Source: Chitinophaga sp.
GTDB taxonomy: Bacteria; Bacteroidota; Bacteroidia; Chitinophagales; Chitinophagaceae
Assembly (NCBI RefSeq): GCF_019236475.1
Contig: NZ_JAFAIX010000012.1
Location: 1,349,966-1,413,965 of the forward strand
Length of the DNA stretch: 64,000 nt
Direction: 5' to 3'
Shown in pieces: positions 1 through 8,545 of this stretch; within the stretch, counting starts at the first letter, position 1, and each line of letters opens with the position of its first letter. Below the pieces are notes generated by a model. It searched no databases. It was not told where the DNA came from and saw nothing but the letters and a program-made list of their open reading frames with translations. A program made the translations under genes and the position numbers.

Positions 1-3000
1 TTAAAGATGCTATCTACCAAGAAATAGATGCACTGAAGAAAGACCGTGACAAACAGCTAGAAGTAATTCTACAAGAGCTGTTGCCAGAGGCTTTCGCAGT
101 GATGAAAGAAACCGCTCGCCGGTTTACCAACAACCCAGAAATGACTGTAACAGCTACCCCGCTGGACCGTCAACTGGCTGTTACAAAAGATTACGTTACC
201 ATTGAAGGCGATAAAGCTATCTGGAAAAACACCTGGACAGCCGCTGGCAACCAAGTGACCTGGAACATGGTTCACTACGATGTACAGTTGATCGGTGGTA
301 TCGTACTGCACCAAGGTAAAATTGCTGAAATGGCAACGGGTGAAGGTAAAACATTGGTGTCTACCCTCCCTGCTTACCTGAACGCCCTCACCGGCGAAGG
401 CGTACACATAGTAACGGTAAATACCTACCTCGCTCAACGTGACTCCGAATGGAACGGCCCTGTATTCGAATTCCTCGACATTACTGTAGACTGTATCGAT
501 ACCACTCAGCCAAACAGCGCAGAGCGCCGTCAGGCTTACATGGCAGATATCACCTATGGTACCAATAACGAATTTGGCTTCGACTATCTCCGTGATAACA
601 TGGTGCATAGCCCTGAAGAAATGGTACAACGCAAACACCACTACGCAATGGTCGATGAGGTGGATAGCGTATTGATCGATGATGCCCGTACCCCACTCAT
701 TATCTCTGGTCCAGTTCACCGTGGTGAAGAACAGGAATTCCATATCCTGAAACCACGTATCAACGACCTGGTAGACTTACAGAAAAGAGAAGTTAATAAA
801 TATCTGCAGGAAGCGAAAAAACTCATCGCTGAAGGTAAAGACGATCCCAAAACTGGTGGTCTGGCCCTGATGCGCGCCTGGAGAGGTTTGCCTAAAAACA
901 GTGCCCTCATCAAGTTCCTCAGCGAACCAGGTATGAAAGTATTGCTCCAAAAAGCAGAAAACTACTACCTCGCAGATCAACAGCGCGAAATGCCAAAGGT
1001 GGACGCGGGTCTCTACTTCACTATCGAAGAGAAAAATAACAGCGTAGACCTCACAGATAAAGGTATCGCCCAGATTACTAAAGCGGGTGAAGATGCAGAC
1101 TTCTTCATCATGCCAGACGTAGGTTCTGAACTGGCCGAAATCGAAAAAATGGATATCCCTTCCGAAGAAAAACTCCAGCGCAAAGATGTGCTGTTGCAAG
1201 ACTTCGCAGCGAAATCCGATCGTATCCACTCTATCCAACAACTCCTGAAAGCATATACCCTCTTCGAAAAAGATGTGGAATATGTGGTAATGGAAGATAA
1301 AGTTAAAATCGTAGACGAACAGACAGGTCGTATCCTGGATGGACGTCGTTACTCCGACGGTCTGCACCAGGCGATTGAAGCGAAAGAAAATGTGAAAGTG
1401 GAAGCCGCTACACAAACATTCGCTACAATTACCCTCCAGAACTATTTCCGTATGCACCACAAGCTGGCTGGTATGACCGGTACGGCTTCTACTGAAGCAG
1501 GTGAGTTCTGGGAAATCTACAAACTCGATGTGATTACCATCCCAACCAATCTGCCTATCTCCCGTAATGATGCAGAGGATTTGGTATACAAAACAAAGAG
1601 AGATAAATACAAAGCTGTCATCGAAGAAGTGAAGCAGCTCCAAGCAAAAGGCCGTCCTGTACTGGTAGGTACTACTTCCGTAGAGGTATCCGAATTGCTG
1701 AGCAAAATGCTGACCTTCGAAAAAATTCCTCATAACGTACTGAACGCGAAACAGCACGCCCGTGAAGCACAGGTAGTTGCTGCTGCCGGTCTGCCAGGAG
1801 CGGTAACCATCGCTACCAACATGGCGGGTCGTGGTACGGATATCAAACTCGGACCAGGTGTGAAAGAAGCAGGTGGTCTGGCTATTATCGGTACAGAAAG
1901 ACATGAAAGCCGTCGTGTAGACAGACAGCTTCGTGGTCGTGCCGGTCGTCAGGGAGATCCGGGTTCTTCCCAATTCTTTGTTTCCTTGGAAGATGACCTG
2001 ATGCGTATGTTCGGTTCCGACCGTATCGCTGGTCTGATGGACCGTATGGGTTATAAAGAAGGAGAAGTGATCCAACACAGCATGATCACCAGATCCATCG
2101 AAAGAGCACAGAAAAAAGTAGAAGAAAATAACTTCGGTATTCGTAAACGTCTCCTGGAATATGATGACGTTATGAACAAACAACGTACAGTTATCTATTC
2201 TAAACGTAACCACGCACTGTTCGGCGAAAGGCTGTCTATCGATATCGATAACGCATTCTACGATGTAGCTGAAAACATGGTGACTACCCACAGAGAAAGC
2301 GGCGACTATGAAGCTTTCAAAATGGATGCTATCATGAACTTCGCGATCGAAACAGAAATCACTTCAGAAGAACTGGCTCGTACTGATCTCCAGGCACTCG
2401 CTAGCAAACTTTATCATGAAGCGAAAGGCAACTATCTGCGTAAAACAGAAGCGATCGATGCACACATGCTGGATGCTGCTAAAACCATCCTGCAAGAGCA
2501 CAATCAGCAGTTTGGTACCATCCGCGTACCATTCACCGATGGCAGAAGACAACTGATGATCTTCGCTGATCTGCAACAGATCGTTGAAAGCCACGGTCAT
2601 GAAGTACTCAGCACCCTGGAACGCAATATCACCCTGCACCTCATCGATGATGCATGGAAAGAGCACCTGCGCGCTATGGATGATCTGAAACAGTCTGTAC
2701 AAAGTGCTGTTTACGAACAAAAAGATCCATTGCTGATCTATAAATTCGAAGCATTCAACCTGTTCAAAGAAATGGATGGCGAAACTAGTCGCGATATCGT
2801 TTCTTTCCTCTGCAAATCCATGATTCCGGTACAACAAGATTATCCAGAACAACAACAGTTTGAGGAGAGTCGCCGCCCGGAGGAGAAAACGGACATGAGC
2901 CGGATGAGAGCCACCCATGAAGATCTGAGTGATCAAGCGGGTGCATATGAAGGTGCTGCTCCAGCTTATGCCCAAGATGTAGAAGAAGAAAAACATGAGC

Positions 3001-3092
3001 CGGTTCGCGTAGGTCCAAAGGTAGGTCGTAATGATCCTTGCCCTTGCGGAAGCGGTAAAAAATTCAAACAATGTCATGGTCGTGACCTCTAA
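1..3092 (+). CDS. secA: Preprotein translocase ATPase SecA (5' end outside window)
   Basis: SecA drives protein export through SecYEG by ATP hydrolysis at the inner face of the cytoplasmic membrane. The frame is open from base 3, so the true start lies upstream; 1,029 residues are visible. Seen in order: Walker A MATGEGKT (about 330-353), the DEAD-like box DEVDSVLIDDARTP (about 654-695), motif GTDIKLGPG and the arginine-rich RVDRQLRGRAGRQGDPGSS of the second motor domain, and a C-terminal zinc-binding tail NDPCPCGSGKKFKQCHG that in the family binds SecB or ribosomes. A perfect-stem terminator follows within 40 bases. The frame is intact throughout, with no break. Identification is secure. Confidence 0.98.
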   Translation, partial: KDAIYQEIDALKKDRDKQLEVILQELLPEAFAVMKETARRFTNNPEMTVTATPLDRQLAVTKDYVTIEGDKAIWKNTWTAAGNQVTWNMVHYDVQLIGGIVLHQGKIAEMATGEGKTLVSTLPAYLNALTGEGVHIVTVNTYLAQRDSEWNGPVFEFLDITVDCIDTTQPNSAERRQAYMADITYGTNNEFGFDYLRDNMVHSPEEMVQRKHHYAMVDEVDSVLIDDARTPLIISGPVHRGEEQEFHILKPRINDLVDLQKREVNKYLQEAKKLIAEGKDDPKTGGLALMRAWRGLPKNSALIKFLSEPGMKVLLQKAENYYLADQQREMPKVDAGLYFTIEEKNNSVDLTDKGIAQITKAGEDADFFIMPDVGSELAEIEKMDIPSEEKLQRKDVLLQDFAAKSDRIHSIQQLLKAYTLFEKDVEYVVMEDKVKIVDEQTGRILDGRRYSDGLHQAIEAKENVKVEAATQTFATITLQNYFRMHHKLAGMTGTASTEAGEFWEIYKLDVITIPTNLPISRNDAEDLVYKTKRDKYKAVIEEVKQLQAKGRPVLVGTTSVEVSELLSKMLTFEKIPHNVLNAKQHAREAQVVAAAGLPGAVTIATNMAGRGTDIKLGPGVKEAGGLAIIGTERHESRRVDRQLRGRAGRQGDPGSSQFFVSLEDDLMRMFGSDRIAGLMDRMGYKEGEVIQHSMITRSIERAQKKVEENNFGIRKRLLEYDDVMNKQRTVIYSKRNHALFGERLSIDIDNAFYDVAENMVTTHRESGDYEAFKMDAIMNFAIETEITSEELARTDLQALASKLYHEAKGNYLRKTEAIDAHMLDAAKTILQEHNQQFGTIRVPFTDGRRQLMIFADLQQIVESHGHEVLSTLERNITLHLIDDAWKEHLRAMDDLKQSVQSAVYEQKDPLLIYKFEAFNLFKEMDGETSRDIVSFLCKSMIPVQQDYPEQQQFEESRRPEEKTDMSRMRATHEDLSDQAGAYEGAAPAYAQDVEEEKHEPVRVGPKVGRNDPCPCGSGKKFKQCHGRDL

Positions 3093-3120
3093 GAGGAAAC
3101 GCCCTGAAAAGGAATACAGA

Positions 3121-3154
3121 AAACGGATTGCAGATAATGCAATCCGTTTTTTTA
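3121..3154 (+). terminator. Rho-independent terminator after secA
   Basis: A perfect 12-bp stem (3121-3132 with 3138-3149) with a 5-base loop runs straight into a T tract. It separates secA from deoC, whose start lies only about 30 bases further on. Confidence 0.85.
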
Positions 3155-3181
3155 TTTAATTTCGCCCAATAACATTTACAG

Positions 3182-3838
3182 ATGGAAATAAACCGCTATA
3201 TTGATCATACCGTACTGAAACCTACTACTACACTGGAAGACATTAAGAAATTGTGCATGGAATGTGTAGAATACGATTTTGCCGCCGTTTGTGTACCCCC
3301 GCTCTATGTGAAGATAGCAAAGCAGTTCCTAGCATCTACCAACAGTAAAGTAGCTACTGTAATCGGTTTTCCGTTTGGATATTCTGCTATTGAGGCCAAA
3401 GTAGCTGAAACGGTACTGGCTATTGTGGATGAGGCAGATGAGCTGGACGTAGTAATTAACATCTCCGCAATAAAAAATAACGATTGGGAATACCTGGAAA
3501 AAGAGATCGCCAATCTCATGTATATCATCCGGGAAAAGAAGAAAGTGATTAAGGTAATCATCGAAAGTGGTGTACTGACAGACGAAGAAATTATCAAGTG
3601 CTGCCAGTTGTATGCAAAGTACGGCGTGGATTTTGTTAAAACATCCACCGGTTATGCCGAAAAGGGCGCTAGCGTTCATGCAGTACAACTGATGCGCGCC
3701 AACCTGCCGGCAGAAATCCAGATCAAGGCTTCCGGTGGTATTCGTACCTTTGCTTTTGCTAAGGAGCTCGTGGAGGCCGGCGCTACCCGTATCGGAGCCA
3801 GCGCAAGTGTGGCCATCGTGAATGAATCCAAAGCCTGA
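3182..3838 (+). CDS. deoC: Deoxyribose-phosphate aldolase
   Basis: DeoC reversibly cleaves 2-deoxyribose 5-phosphate to glyceraldehyde 3-phosphate and acetaldehyde in deoxynucleoside catabolism, a cytosolic TIM-barrel class I aldolase. At 218 residues it has the usual length of the short bacterial form. The Schiff-base lysine is K153 in VKTSTGY, the helper lysine K182 in IKASGGIR, and the proton-relay aspartate D89 in ELDVVIN, matching K167, K201 and D102 of the E. coli enzyme. It stands without other deo genes; the next gene downstream encodes a SPOR protein 26 bases away, so co-transcription is possible but says nothing about function. Confidence 0.96.
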   Translation: MEINRYIDHTVLKPTTTLEDIKKLCMECVEYDFAAVCVPPLYVKIAKQFLASTNSKVATVIGFPFGYSAIEAKVAETVLAIVDEADELDVVINISAIKNNDWEYLEKEIANLMYIIREKKKVIKVIIESGVLTDEEIIKCCQLYAKYGVDFVKTSTGYAEKGASVHAVQLMRANLPAEIQIKASGGIRTFAFAKELVEAGATRIGASASVAIVNESKA

Positions 3839-3864
3839 TTGCAATTTTGACCAATTAAAAAGCT

Positions 3865-4305
3865 ATGCATAAAATTTTCATCCTGCTCTGCTGCCTACTC
3901 GGTACAACCTGTGTTATGGCCCAGGACAATACCGCTACCAGCAATGGAACCGTGAGAGTGATTAAAGATAGCCGTGTTGATGCGCTGATTAAAAAGCAGA
4001 TTTATATCAACACCCTGGCTATTCGTAATCAACCAGGTTTCAGAGTACAAGTCATCTCCACCAACAAACGCGCTGACGCGAACGAAGCAAAACAACGGGT
4101 GATGCAGCTATACCCTGATATTCGTACCTACATGGAATTTCAGGCTCCCTATTTCAAAGTTAGGGTAGGCGATTACAAAACACGTGAAGAAGCCACCGAG
4201 CTAAGGGATAAACTGTCCAGCCTCTTCTCTGGAGGAGTATTTGTTGTCCCATCTACGATTAACGTGTCACCGGATAAAGAACTATCTAATGAAGAATCTA
4301 ATTAA
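3865..4305 (+). CDS. Exported SPOR-domain protein
   Basis: A 146-residue protein with an N-terminal signal peptide (hydrophobic residues 4-18, likely cut after VMAQ near residue 20). Residues about 52-130 form a SPOR domain: GFRVQVISTN opening strand, then a repeat with YFKVRVGDYKTREEA, typical of the two-repeat fold. SPOR domains bind denuded peptidoglycan glycan strands, so the protein probably sits in the periplasm at the division septum or cell wall; its exact role is unknown. Its 3' end overlaps the next gene by 17 bases, indicating translational coupling. Confidence 0.85.
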   Translation: MHKIFILLCCLLGTTCVMAQDNTATSNGTVRVIKDSRVDALIKKQIYINTLAIRNQPGFRVQVISTNKRADANEAKQRVMQLYPDIRTYMEFQAPYFKVRVGDYKTREEATELRDKLSSLFSGGVFVVPSTINVSPDKELSNEESN

Positions 4306-5470
4306 GGAGCTGGCAAAAGCCTATGCTCCTGAGTTCATCGGCATCAGGGAACACCTGCATGCACACCCCGAACTCTCCTTTCAGGAATATGAAACGTCCA
4401 AATTTATCCAGCATAAACTGACCGAATTTGGGGTCCCTTTTACAGCAGGTATCGCGGGCACCGGCATTGTAGCCTTGATCAAGGGTAAAAACCCGGAATC
4501 AAGGGTGATTGCCCTCCGTGCAGATATCGATGCACTGCCTATTACCGAAGCTAACCAGGTTCCTTATAAATCAAAGCATGATGGCGTAATGCACGCCTGC
4601 GGCCATGATGTACATACTACCTGTGTGCTCGGCGCTACTAAAATTCTGAATGAGCTGAAGGACCAGTTTGAAGGAACAATTAAAATCCTTTTCCAACCAG
4701 GGGAAGAAAAACATCCTGGAGGCGCCAGCATCATGATTGAAGAAGGCGCGTTGAATAACCCCAAGCCAGACGCTATCCTCGGTATGCACGTGCAACCAAC
4801 AATGGAAGCAGGTACACTTGGTTTCAGAGCCGGACAATACATGGCAAGTGCAGATGAAATCTATATCACAGTGAAAGGTAAAGGTGGTCATGCCGCTCTG
4901 CCACAATCTACTGCTGATACTATTCTCATTGCATCTCACATCGTAGTAAGCTTGCAGCAGATCATTTCAAGAAATAATAATCCTTTCAGTCCTTCTGTAC
5001 TCAGTATTTGCGCATTCAACGGCGGATTTACTACCAATGTTATCCCCAGCGAAGTGAAACTGATGGGTACTTTCAGGGCGATGGATGAAACTTGGCGCTT
5101 TAAAGCCCATGACCTGATCCGTAAACAGGCTATTGGCGTGGCACAGGCGATGGGGGCTGAAATTGATATCGATATCCTCGTAGGTTATCCTACACTGTAT
5201 AATAACGAAGCCGTTACAGCACAGGCCCGCGGCCTGGCGGAAGACTTCATGGGACTGGATGCCGTGATGGATACAGAAATCAGAATGGGTGCGGAAGACT
5301 TTGCGTTCTATTCTCAGATTATCCCGGCTTGCTTTTTCCGTCTGGGAACAGGTAATGCGGCAAGAGGCATAAATTCCGGCGTACACACGCCTACTTTCGA
5401 TATCGATGCACGTGCCATCGAGGTGGGAATGGGTGCTATGGCTTATCTGGCCACACAGTTCAAAAAATAA
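4289..5470 (+). CDS. M20 family amidohydrolase (N-acyl amino acid / hippurate type)
   Basis: A 393-residue metallopeptidase-fold enzyme of the M20D group, which removes acyl or other amide-linked groups from amino acids. Metal-binding motifs are present: HACGHDVHT (C104, H106) and QPGEE (E139-E140), with the family signature ALRADIDALPI before them and GAEDFAFY near the C-terminus. The open frame extends upstream to 4241, but the ATG at 4289 gives the normal N-terminus MKNLIKELAK and a 17-base overlap with the SPOR gene, so I choose it. Substrate cannot be told from sequence. Two hairpins follow the stop codon. Confidence 0.92.
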   Translation: MKNLIKELAKAYAPEFIGIREHLHAHPELSFQEYETSKFIQHKLTEFGVPFTAGIAGTGIVALIKGKNPESRVIALRADIDALPITEANQVPYKSKHDGVMHACGHDVHTTCVLGATKILNELKDQFEGTIKILFQPGEEKHPGGASIMIEEGALNNPKPDAILGMHVQPTMEAGTLGFRAGQYMASADEIYITVKGKGGHAALPQSTADTILIASHIVVSLQQIISRNNNPFSPSVLSICAFNGGFTTNVIPSEVKLMGTFRAMDETWRFKAHDLIRKQAIGVAQAMGAEIDIDILVGYPTLYNNEAVTAQARGLAEDFMGLDAVMDTEIRMGAEDFAFYSQIIPACFFRLGTGNAARGINSGVHTPTFDIDARAIEVGMGAMAYLATQFKK

Positions 5471-5473
5471 GAA

Positions 5474-5493
5474 ATGCCGATAGAAATCGGCAT
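5474..5493 (+). other. Hairpin just after the M20 gene
   Basis: An 8-bp perfect stem (5474-5481 with 5486-5493) and 4-base loop directly after the stop codon. It lacks a long T tract and may be an RNA-stabilising or weak terminating hairpin ahead of the stronger one at 5524. Confidence 0.5.
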
Positions 5494-5523
5494 CACTCTT
5501 TATAGGAAAATGTTGTTTATGAG

Positions 5524-5555
5524 AAGTCCTGATGGAAATCAGGACTTTCTTTTTG
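5524..5555 (+). terminator. Rho-independent terminator after the M20 gene
   Basis: A perfect 10-bp stem (5524-5533 with 5538-5547), GGAA tetraloop, followed by TCTTTTT. It ends the rightward transcript before the convergent ABC operon. Confidence 0.8.
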
Positions 5556-5590
5556 CTTGTAAAACTGATAAGTATAATTTAATCTTAACA

Positions 5591-6322
5591 CTATTTTATC
5601 TCGCTGATCATGCGTGCGCTGGTACCGGAAACTGATATGGCACTTGCGCTGTCCAGCAGAATATTTTTCTTAGTGAAATACACATCTCTCAACTGAAGAG
5701 AACTATTTCGGCCCATAGAAATGCTGGCTGCTGGAATAGTATCACTATCATCAAAAGAGAGTGAATTGTACTGGCTACCTGCAAAGCGGAAACTGTTTAA
5801 TTTCAGGTCACTCAGTTCTGTGTTAGCGCCTGCGGTGCACTGAATTTGTAAGTCGCCACTGGTGTACCCCTCTACTCTTACGTTACTATATTTGTTGATA
5901 ATGACTGGTAAGTTTGTCGTCTTCACCCAAACCATACCGTCCTTATTCTTCAGGCTAATGAACAGCGTATCGTTTTTCTGCTGATAGTCTATCTCTCTGG
6001 CGTCCAAGATCTGGTTGACTGAATCCTGCTTCAATACCACCATATTGTTGCCATGTTTTTCCATAACCGCGTCCAGATCCACATTTCCTTGCATGGTATC
6101 CACTACCTGCTGCACGTTTTTATTAAAGACGACTATCACGCGAAATGGTTGCACGGAGACGTAAGGATTTTTTTCATAAATTTTATTTTGGGGTTCCTTG
6201 TGCATCCATGCATCGTTTTTCTCTCCTTTTCTATAGCTGGCCCAGATGGTGATATCTGCGAGGAGCATCAGTCCTATGAGGATGCTGAAGAAGCCTATAA
6301 TGAGTTTGGTACTAGTTTTCAT
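5591..6322 (-). CDS. Membrane-anchored adhesin-head-like (GIN/DUF2807-type) protein
   Basis: A 243-residue protein with one N-terminal membrane helix (about residues 6-29) and an exported remainder. The C-terminal half (about 125-243) is made of short polar beta strands such as SDLKLNSFRFAGSQYNSLSF and ASISMGRNSSLQLRDV, reminiscent of the beta-helical GIN domain (DUF2807) found widely in Bacteroidota. It is the last gene of the ABC-GntR operon and overlaps the GntR gene by 11 bases, so the two are probably translationally coupled. Function unknown; the domain call rests on overall pattern only. Confidence 0.6.
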   Translation of the reverse strand: MKTSTKLIIGFFSILIGLMLLADITIWASYRKGEKNDAWMHKEPQNKIYEKNPYVSVQPFRVIVVFNKNVQQVVDTMQGNVDLDAVMEKHGNNMVVLKQDSVNQILDAREIDYQQKNDTLFISLKNKDGMVWVKTTNLPVIINKYSNVRVEGYTSGDLQIQCTAGANTELSDLKLNSFRFAGSQYNSLSFDDSDTIPAASISMGRNSSLQLRDVYFTKKNILLDSASAISVSGTSARMISEIK

Positions 6323-6695
6323 GACCGTTGAGTTTGCTTTTTCTGAATTGGTCGTAATAAGGTTTAAGGTCGTCGAGACTTAAATCGAGCAGGTAAAGGT
6401 TATGGAAGAATTGAGGCAGTTCATTGGTGATAAAAGCATCTTTCTTCGCCTGCATGATTTTTTTCACCGCATCTGGTTGAATAAAGTACCCGATACCTCT
6501 TTTATTGAAGATGATGTCCTGTTGTTGTAATAGTTCGCAGGTGCGCATCACCGTGTTGGGATTGACTTCCAGGGAGACAGCCAGTTCTCGGACTGAAGGA
6601 ATTCTTTCCTCAGGGAGCCATTTGCCCAGGAGAATCTGTTCGTTTATATAGTCGGCTATCTGAATATAGATCGCCTGTGTGTCTTTGAATTCCAT
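6312..6695 (-). CDS. GntR family repressor, YtrA type
   Basis: A 127-residue DNA-binding protein. Residues about 10-75 form the GntR winged helix (YIQIADYINEQILLGKW, then RIPSVRELAVSLEVNPNTVMRTCELL and the wing GIGYFI). The C-terminal part is only about 50 residues, as in the short YtrA subfamily that typically sits in operons with ABC transporters and represses them. It lies third in such an operon, 11 bases after the permease gene. A perfect inverted repeat at the operon promoter (8397-8420) is the obvious target for autorepression. Confidence 0.9.
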   Translation of the reverse strand: MEFKDTQAIYIQIADYINEQILLGKWLPEERIPSVRELAVSLEVNPNTVMRTCELLQQQDIIFNKRGIGYFIQPDAVKKIMQAKKDAFITNELPQFFHNLYLLDLSLDDLKPYYDQFRKSKLNGHEN

Positions 6696-6706
6696 CGTAT
6701 TACTTT

Positions 6707-7543
6707 TTATTGTATTTCCTTGTCAGCAATGCGGAAGTAAGCCATTGTCCAGAAAGCTGGTATCAGCAGGTATTTCCCTATGAAAATGAAGGAGGTGCCT
6801 AGCCATTCAGGAACAAAATAACCTGTTGATAGATGAGTGTTGGCGGTACTTGCACCTGGTTCGATAAGCCCTGCCACCACGAAAGGAACACTTGCATTCC
6901 AGGACTGCAAATGACCGACAAAGAGAATATTGGTGAAGCCGAGATTAATTACCCAAATACCTGTTTGAATCAGTATAAGGACGAAGAAGATCTTCGGCAG
7001 GGCGAATTTATGAAAGAAAGTAGCGCCAAACAGGTAGAGGGAGTTCATACCCAATACCATCAATAAATAGCTGCCAATGGTGAAAGGCCTAGGGAAAAAG
7101 CGATCCATATCCGTTGTTATCTCCGCATGTTTATAGTGTGTGGCCAGGTAAGAGAAGAACTGAACGCCAATGTAAACGCAGAGATTAAAAACTACTATTG
7201 CGGCGGTGAGCGAAATAATCAACTGGGTCAGAAATTTTTCCAGGTGAGATGCTGGTAACAAGAAGAAATCGATACTCCTTTCGGGTTTGGAAAGTTGATT
7301 GAAACTTCTGGATGCCATCAGGGCGGTAAAGGCGAGTAAAAGTGTAAGGTACAATGGCAGTATGTCTGCCAGTTCGAAAGACGTTTTGTACGGGTTCATT
7401 GTAATTACGGCAATCAGGCCAAACAGGCAACAGGCAGCGAGAATAGCGGCTGTACCTAGTAGGAATACCTTGTATTGGTCTATGATCTCTTTTCGAAGAT
7501 AAAGGCCCATTCGGCGTAAAGAGAAAACATTATTTGGTTGCAT
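6707..7543 (-). CDS. ABC transporter membrane subunit
   Basis: A 278-residue integral membrane protein with about six hydrophobic segments (roughly residues 24-46, 60-80, 108-130, 155-176, 182-206 and 248-270). It has no ATPase motif and follows the ATPase gene by six bases, so it is the permease partner. The number and spacing of helices fit an ABC-2 type exporter or a bacitracin/cell-envelope-stress transporter of the YtrCD kind. Substrate is unknown. Confidence 0.8.
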   Translation of the reverse strand: MQPNNVFSLRRMGLYLRKEIIDQYKVFLLGTAAILAACCLFGLIAVITMNPYKTSFELADILPLYLTLLLAFTALMASRSFNQLSKPERSIDFFLLPASHLEKFLTQLIISLTAAIVVFNLCVYIGVQFFSYLATHYKHAEITTDMDRFFPRPFTIGSYLLMVLGMNSLYLFGATFFHKFALPKIFFVLILIQTGIWVINLGFTNILFVGHLQSWNASVPFVVAGLIEPGASTANTHLSTGYFVPEWLGTSFIFIGKYLLIPAFWTMAYFRIADKEIQ

Positions 7544-7549
7544 AAGGGA

Positions 7550-8383
7550 TCAATTGAAAATTTCCTGAATAGATTGGCGGTTGGAGAGAACGGCATTGAA
7601 CAATAGTTCCATATCAATTCTGCTATGTTCATGCTGTAGGTTAGGCATGACCACGGAATGTCCGCGCAGATTGCTGTCGGCATATATTACCGGAATGGAT
7701 TTGTCCAGTTGCGGAAGCACTTTAAAACTCAGTTTATCCGTTACCGTTTCCACCGCTTCTCTGAAAATGATGCGGTGATTGTCGATGATCACGATACTAT
7801 CGATCAGGTTGTCGAGGTCTCTGACCTGGTGTGTGGAGATGACAATGCATTTATCTTCTGTCAGACACCCAGCAATCAGTTTGCGGAAAATGCTTTTGGA
7901 AGGGATATCAAGGCCGTTGGTGGGTTCGTCCATGATGAGTAGGTGGGTATTACAAGCCAGGGCAAAGCATATCAAGAACTTTTTCTTCTGGCCGTAAGAC
8001 ATTTCCGTCAGTTTCTGATTAACTGGGATGTCAAACTCTTTCAGATAAGTATCGAATTCCTGTTCATTGAATTTCGGATAGAAAGCAGCTCTGGTGTTAA
8101 TAAACTGTTGGATGCTGATTTTAGGGAGATAAAATTCTTCCGGTACTAGGAATATTTCTTGTAAGAACGAAGGGGTTCTGAACCGGGTTTCTTGGCCAAG
8201 TACTTCTACTTTCCCGCTGGTTGGGAATAGCAGCCCTGCTATTTGTTTGAGTAATGTGGATTTCCCTGCACCGTTCTTGCCCAGAAGGCCATATATGTGG
8301 CCGGGGCCCAGTTGGAGGTTCAGGTCATCGAATAATGGCCTGCTGGGTTTGTAGCTGAATTTCAATGACTGGATGTTAATCAT
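7550..8383 (-). CDS. ABC transporter ATP-binding subunit
   Basis: A 277-residue ABC ATPase, first gene of the leftward operon. Walker A is GKNGAGKS (35-42), the signature is a divergent MSYGQ (128-132) instead of LSGGQ, Walker B is LLIMDEP (148-154) with D-loop NGLD, and the switch histidine lies in ISTHQVRDL. It would power the membrane subunit encoded next to it. The promoter and a palindromic operator lie just upstream. In the YtrA-regulated family such transporters are induced by cell-wall-active compounds; that role here is inference. Confidence 0.92.
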   Translation of the reverse strand: MINIQSLKFSYKPSRPLFDDLNLQLGPGHIYGLLGKNGAGKSTLLKQIAGLLFPTSGKVEVLGQETRFRTPSFLQEIFLVPEEFYLPKISIQQFINTRAAFYPKFNEQEFDTYLKEFDIPVNQKLTEMSYGQKKKFLICFALACNTHLLIMDEPTNGLDIPSKSIFRKLIAGCLTEDKCIVISTHQVRDLDNLIDSIVIIDNHRIIFREAVETVTDKLSFKVLPQLDKSIPVIYADSNLRGHSVVMPNLQHEHSRIDMELLFNAVLSNRQSIQEIFN

Positions 8384-8396
8384 ATCAGTGTGGTTT

Positions 8397-8420
8397 AGTG
8401 TACTACTTAACTAGTACACT
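8397..8420 (-). promoter_or_regulatory. Palindromic operator, probable GntR/YtrA-type site
   Basis: A perfect 9-bp inverted repeat (AGTGTACTA, 8397-8405, and TAGTACACT, 8412-8420) with a 6-base spacer. It lies directly downstream of the -7 element of the leftward ABC operon, covering the expected transcription start, a position suited to repression. The only DNA-binding protein of the operon is the GntR regulator at 6312-6695. Confidence 0.75.
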
Positions 8421-8452
8421 GTAAAAGTACAATTTCTTTCCATATGGCAAAA
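8421..8452 (-). promoter_or_regulatory. Promoter of the ABC-GntR operon
   Basis: On the minus strand: -33 TTTTG (8448-8452), 18-base spacer, -7 TACTTTTA (8422-8429), one mismatch to the Bacteroidota TAnnTTTG. The ATPase start codon is about 38 bases downstream. Confidence 0.65.
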
Positions 8453-8485
8453 TATTTTTAGGGAGATGACAAGTTGGGGAAATGC

Positions 8486-8520
8486 AAAACGCCCGTCAGT
8501 GCAAGACTGGCGGGCGTTTT
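8486..8520 (-). terminator. Terminator after glyA
   Basis: A 15-bp stem with one G-T pair (8486-8500 with 8506-8520) and 5-base loop, flanked by A and T tracts. It ends the leftward glyA transcript 25 bases after its stop codon. Confidence 0.85.
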
Positions 8521-8545
8521 GTGGAAAAATTAGCTTTATTGGTTC

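Noticed and set aside
777..2291. A 504-codon open frame antisense to secA
   Set aside because: It lies fully inside secA on the other strand, encodes a Phe/Cys-rich sequence without domain and is a usual shadow of codon bias.
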